Below, in pieces: positions 31,787 to 33,895 of a DNA stretch of 33,895 bases (the first letter of the stretch is position 1; the number at the start of each line of letters is the position of its first letter). Where the stretch lies: assembly GCA_023262495.1 (NCBI GenBank), contig JALRAS010000016.1:1-33895 (forward strand), read 5' to 3'. This DNA comes from Bacteroidia bacterium. GTDB lineage: Bacteria; Bacteroidota; Bacteroidia; UBA4408. The notes below the pieces were generated by a model. That model searched no databases. It saw only the letters and a list, made by a program, of their open reading frames with translations, and was not told where the DNA came from. The translations under genes were made by a program, and so were the position numbers.

Positions 31787-33697
31787 ATGCATAAATATTT
31801 TAAACTTTCAATTCTCTTTCTAACTTTTCTTTTACGCTCAAATGAAGGTATTTGCCAATCAGGTAATGTTGATTCAACTTACCACTTTGATGGGATGGCC
31901 ATGCCGGCATACTGGCAAATAAGTGGTGATACCAGAGGTCAAAAGGTGGCCATACAAAGTGATGGAAAGGCAGTGGTTGTTGGCTATCATAAAAATGCTG
32001 ATTATGATTTTGCATTAATACGTTATAATATCGATGGTACCATGGATTCTACCTTTGGCGGAGATGGTCTGGTTACAACAGGTTTATATGGTGGAGATGA
32101 CTTAGCATATGCATTGGCTATTCAGCCCGATGGTAAAATTGTAGCAGCAGGATATAGTTATCATACAATCTATGGGCAAAAGGTTTTTTCTGTAGCAAGA
32201 TATAATACGGATGGAACATTAGACGCTACCTTTGGCGGAGGAGGAAAGGCTTTGGCAAATTTTGGTTCGGGAGACCAAAATGCTTATGGTGTTGCTTTAC
32301 AGGCAGATGGTAAAATTGTGGTGTCCGGTGCAGGATTTTTTAACCCCAACCCGGCCGACAGTCACTTCTGTGTTGCAAGATTCACCAGCTCAGGCGCTCT
32401 TGATAATACCTTTTCTGGTAACGGACTTTGGAATGCTTCATATGGAACAGGTAGCGATGCCGTTGCTTATGACGTAGATATTCAAACTGATCAAAAGATT
32501 GTAGTAAGTGGTTCTGTTACATCATCAACAGGGGCGGCCAGTATGACAATAGTTCGCCTGAACTCTTCAGGTAGTTACGATAATTCATTTGATGGAAATG
32601 GTTTAGTACAAACTCAGATTAATGGGGTAAGCACCTCTGGAAATAATCTGATTTTGCAAGATGATGGAAAAATGCTATTTGTGGGGGGCTCAAACAATTT
32701 GATGGCCGTAAAACGTTTAAACACCGATGGTTCTCCAGATAGTACCTTCAGTCAGGATAGTTATGCGCTTATAGATTTTGGTTCAAGTAGTAATAACGGC
32801 TATGCCATTGCGCTTGATGCCGACCAAAGAATAATAGTTGCAGGCGCCACATATATTGGTTCCGCCTATGATTTTGCTGTTGCAAGATTAACACCGCAGG
32901 GAGATTTGGATTTAACATTTAGTGGAGATGGAAAAGTAATTGTTTCTTATAGTTCACAGGATGAATTTTTATTTGGTGTTGCCATTCAGGATGATAACAA
33001 AATTATCGCAACTGGATTCGGAGGTACAGGTTCAAATGGATCTTTAAGAACACTAAGATTAAAGACCTGTAATAATACTTTTTCTTATGAGACCATGAAC
33101 GAATGTTTAAGTTATTTTTGGCCTCAAACAGGACAAACATATACAACATCCGGAGTTTATTATGCAAATTACTTGAATGCCGAAGGTTGCGATTCTATAA
33201 TCTCCTTAAATCTCACGATTTATCAGAATCCAAATGTTAATGTTACACAAAACGGAGTAACACTTACTGCGGTGCAAACAGGTGCCACATATCAGTGGCT
33301 AGATTGCAACAACAACAATGATCCTGTGCCGGGTGCCACCAGTCAAACTTTTGTTGCTACAGTGAATGGAAGTTACCGTTGTGCTGTTACCCTGAATGGT
33401 TGTACTGCATTTTCAACCTGCAGAACAGTTTCAACTGTTGGAGTGAATGACAATCTTGATAATTATTCATTGAAGGCTGTTTTGTTTCCGAATCCAGCAA
33501 ATGGGGTAGTAAATGTTCGATCATCTATTTTGTTTGAGCGCTTATTAGTGGCTGATTTAAGTGGAAGAGTATTAATATCAAAAGGCTTTTCAAAGGATGC
33601 TTTTTTTGATTTATCGGAATTTGAAAAAGGTATTTACCTGGTTACATTGATTACTAATGAAGGGGATCAGCGGAATTTCAAAATCACTAAAAATTAA
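31787..33697 (+). CDS. Delta-60-repeat beta-propeller protein with T9SS type A sorting domain
   Basis: Secreted or surface protein of 636 residues. A signal peptide (KLSILFLTFLLRSNEGIC, cleavage near CQS) precedes seven delta-60 repeats of about 50 residues (residues 45-425). Each has a core like IQPDGKIVAAGY, then ARYNTDGTLDATFGGGG; a seven-unit set suggests a seven-bladed beta-propeller. Next comes a module with GCDSIISLNLTI, then an Ig-like segment (about 480-550, GATYQWLDCNNNNDPVPGAT). The C-terminal T9SS domain has AVLFPNPANGVVNV, LLVADLSGRVLI, LSEFEKGIYLVTL and a basic end NFKITKN. Substrate or ligand unknown; no catalytic motif seen. Preceded by the long hairpin-rich spacer and followed by strong hairpins. 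Confidence 0.9.
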   Translation: MHKYFKLSILFLTFLLRSNEGICQSGNVDSTYHFDGMAMPAYWQISGDTRGQKVAIQSDGKAVVVGYHKNADYDFALIRYNIDGTMDSTFGGDGLVTTGLYGGDDLAYALAIQPDGKIVAAGYSYHTIYGQKVFSVARYNTDGTLDATFGGGGKALANFGSGDQNAYGVALQADGKIVVSGAGFFNPNPADSHFCVARFTSSGALDNTFSGNGLWNASYGTGSDAVAYDVDIQTDQKIVVSGSVTSSTGAASMTIVRLNSSGSYDNSFDGNGLVQTQINGVSTSGNNLILQDDGKMLFVGGSNNLMAVKRLNTDGSPDSTFSQDSYALIDFGSSSNNGYAIALDADQRIIVAGATYIGSAYDFAVARLTPQGDLDLTFSGDGKVIVSYSSQDEFLFGVAIQDDNKIIATGFGGTGSNGSLRTLRLKTCNNTFSYETMNECLSYFWPQTGQTYTTSGVYYANYLNAEGCDSIISLNLTIYQNPNVNVTQNGVTLTAVQTGATYQWLDCNNNNDPVPGATSQTFVATVNGSYRCAVTLNGCTAFSTCRTVSTVGVNDNLDNYSLKAVLFPNPANGVVNVRSSILFERLLVADLSGRVLISKGFSKDAFFDLSEFEKGIYLVTLITNEGDQRNFKITKN

Positions 33698-33733
33698 GCG
33701 CGTTTTACTCCTTTTCGCACTTTTTGTATTGCC

Positions 33734-33780
33734 CTCGCTCGCGTCCCGCGAGTGAGCCTACCAATAGGCCTCCGGCCTGT
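33734..33780. repeat. Two adjacent GC-rich hairpins with identical TCC loops
   Basis: CTCGCTCGCG-TCC-CGCGAGTGAG (33734-33756) has a 10-bp stem with one G-T pair. AGGCC-TCC-GGCCT (33766-33778) has a 5-bp stem extendable by one T-G and one A-T pair to 33764-33780. They start 37 bases after the stop of the propeller gene. No U-tract follows on the plus strand, so this is not a canonical intrinsic terminator; a REP-like dispersed repeat is as likely. Confidence 0.55.
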
Positions 33781-33854
33781 AAATAAAAACTAATTTTATC
33801 AATTTACCTTTACTCTTAGTTGGTACCGATAGCCTCGGGATCACTTACTCTTTT

Positions 33855-33870
33855 TTGGTGTAATCACCAA
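33855..33870. other. Hairpin TTGGTG-TAAT-CACCAA
   Basis: A perfect 6-bp stem with a 4-base loop preceded by a T-run, near the right edge. The rest of 33781-33895 shows no gene. Its role cannot be judged without the sequence beyond the window. Confidence 0.35.
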
Positions 33871-33895
33871 CAAAATAATGAATTGCGCAAGGGAC

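Noticed and set aside
1-33895. tRNA, rRNA, CRISPR array, prophage or insertion sequence
   Set aside because: No T-loop-like GTTCGAATCC context, no regularly spaced repeats, no transposase, integrase or phage structural gene was seen on either strand.

Overview
The window looks like a chromosomal segment of a Bacteroidota bacterium, most likely from the Chitinophagales/Cytophagales side of the phylum. The reasons are: several proteins carrying type IX secretion (T9SS) C-terminal sorting domains, a PorX-type response regulator/PglZ protein, upstream elements of the Bacteroidota form TTG-N(17-21)-TAnnTTTG rather than E. coli-type promoters, few Shine-Dalgarno sequences, a futalosine-pathway menaquinone gene (mqnD) and AT-rich spacers. 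I see no rRNA, tRNA, CRISPR array, insertion sequence or prophage.

Layout: 1-980 is the N-terminal part of uvrB, cut by the left edge. 1161-3464 is a membrane protein ending in a patatin lipase domain. 3516-4587 is a leftward marC-rnhA pair. 4968-6521 is porX. 6698-9156 is a leftward wzz-wzy surface-polysaccharide pair whose stop and start codons overlap. 9304-10488 encodes a glutaryl-CoA dehydrogenase, followed by a small secreted protein. About 11000-12900 is a very AT-rich accessory stretch with two small exported proteins of unknown function, separated by a 147-bp imperfect palindrome that resembles a cassette/attC-like element. 13104-14528 holds an EamA transporter and an ArsC/Spx-like protein. 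14613-15686 is a flippase-like membrane protein. 15740-19491 is a probable operon of proline dehydrogenase plus two M16 peptidases, one catalytic and one non-catalytic. 19550-21628 is a fibronectin-type protein with a T9SS type B sorting domain. 21631-25059 carries 3-hydroxyacyl-CoA dehydrogenase, mqnD, a DUF3127 OB-fold protein with an SSB-like tail, and a flavin reductase. 25207-26484 is the Kdo transferase waaA. 26516-27739 is a lipoprotein converging on an atypical short-chain dehydrogenase. 27954-33697 holds an M43 metalloprotease with a T9SS tail, an exported DNase I-like phosphodiesterase, a TPR protein, a 737-bp non-coding stretch rich in hairpins and a dispersed-repeat-like element, and a delta-60-repeat beta-propeller with a T9SS tail. 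The last 200 bases hold strong hairpins and no gene.

Functional themes are envelope and secretion (PorX, three T9SS cargo proteins, waaA, wzz/wzy, lipoproteins, M16 peptidases) and amino-acid/acyl-CoA catabolism (glutaryl-CoA dehydrogenase, 3-hydroxyacyl-CoA dehydrogenase, proline dehydrogenase). Most genes are ordinary housekeeping. The observations most worth a second look are the SSB-like tail on the DUF3127 protein, the attC-like palindrome in the AT-rich stretch, the SDR lacking the usual Tyr/Lys, and the hairpin/repeat elements flanking the last gene. I did not find convincing evidence of a wholly new multi-gene system.
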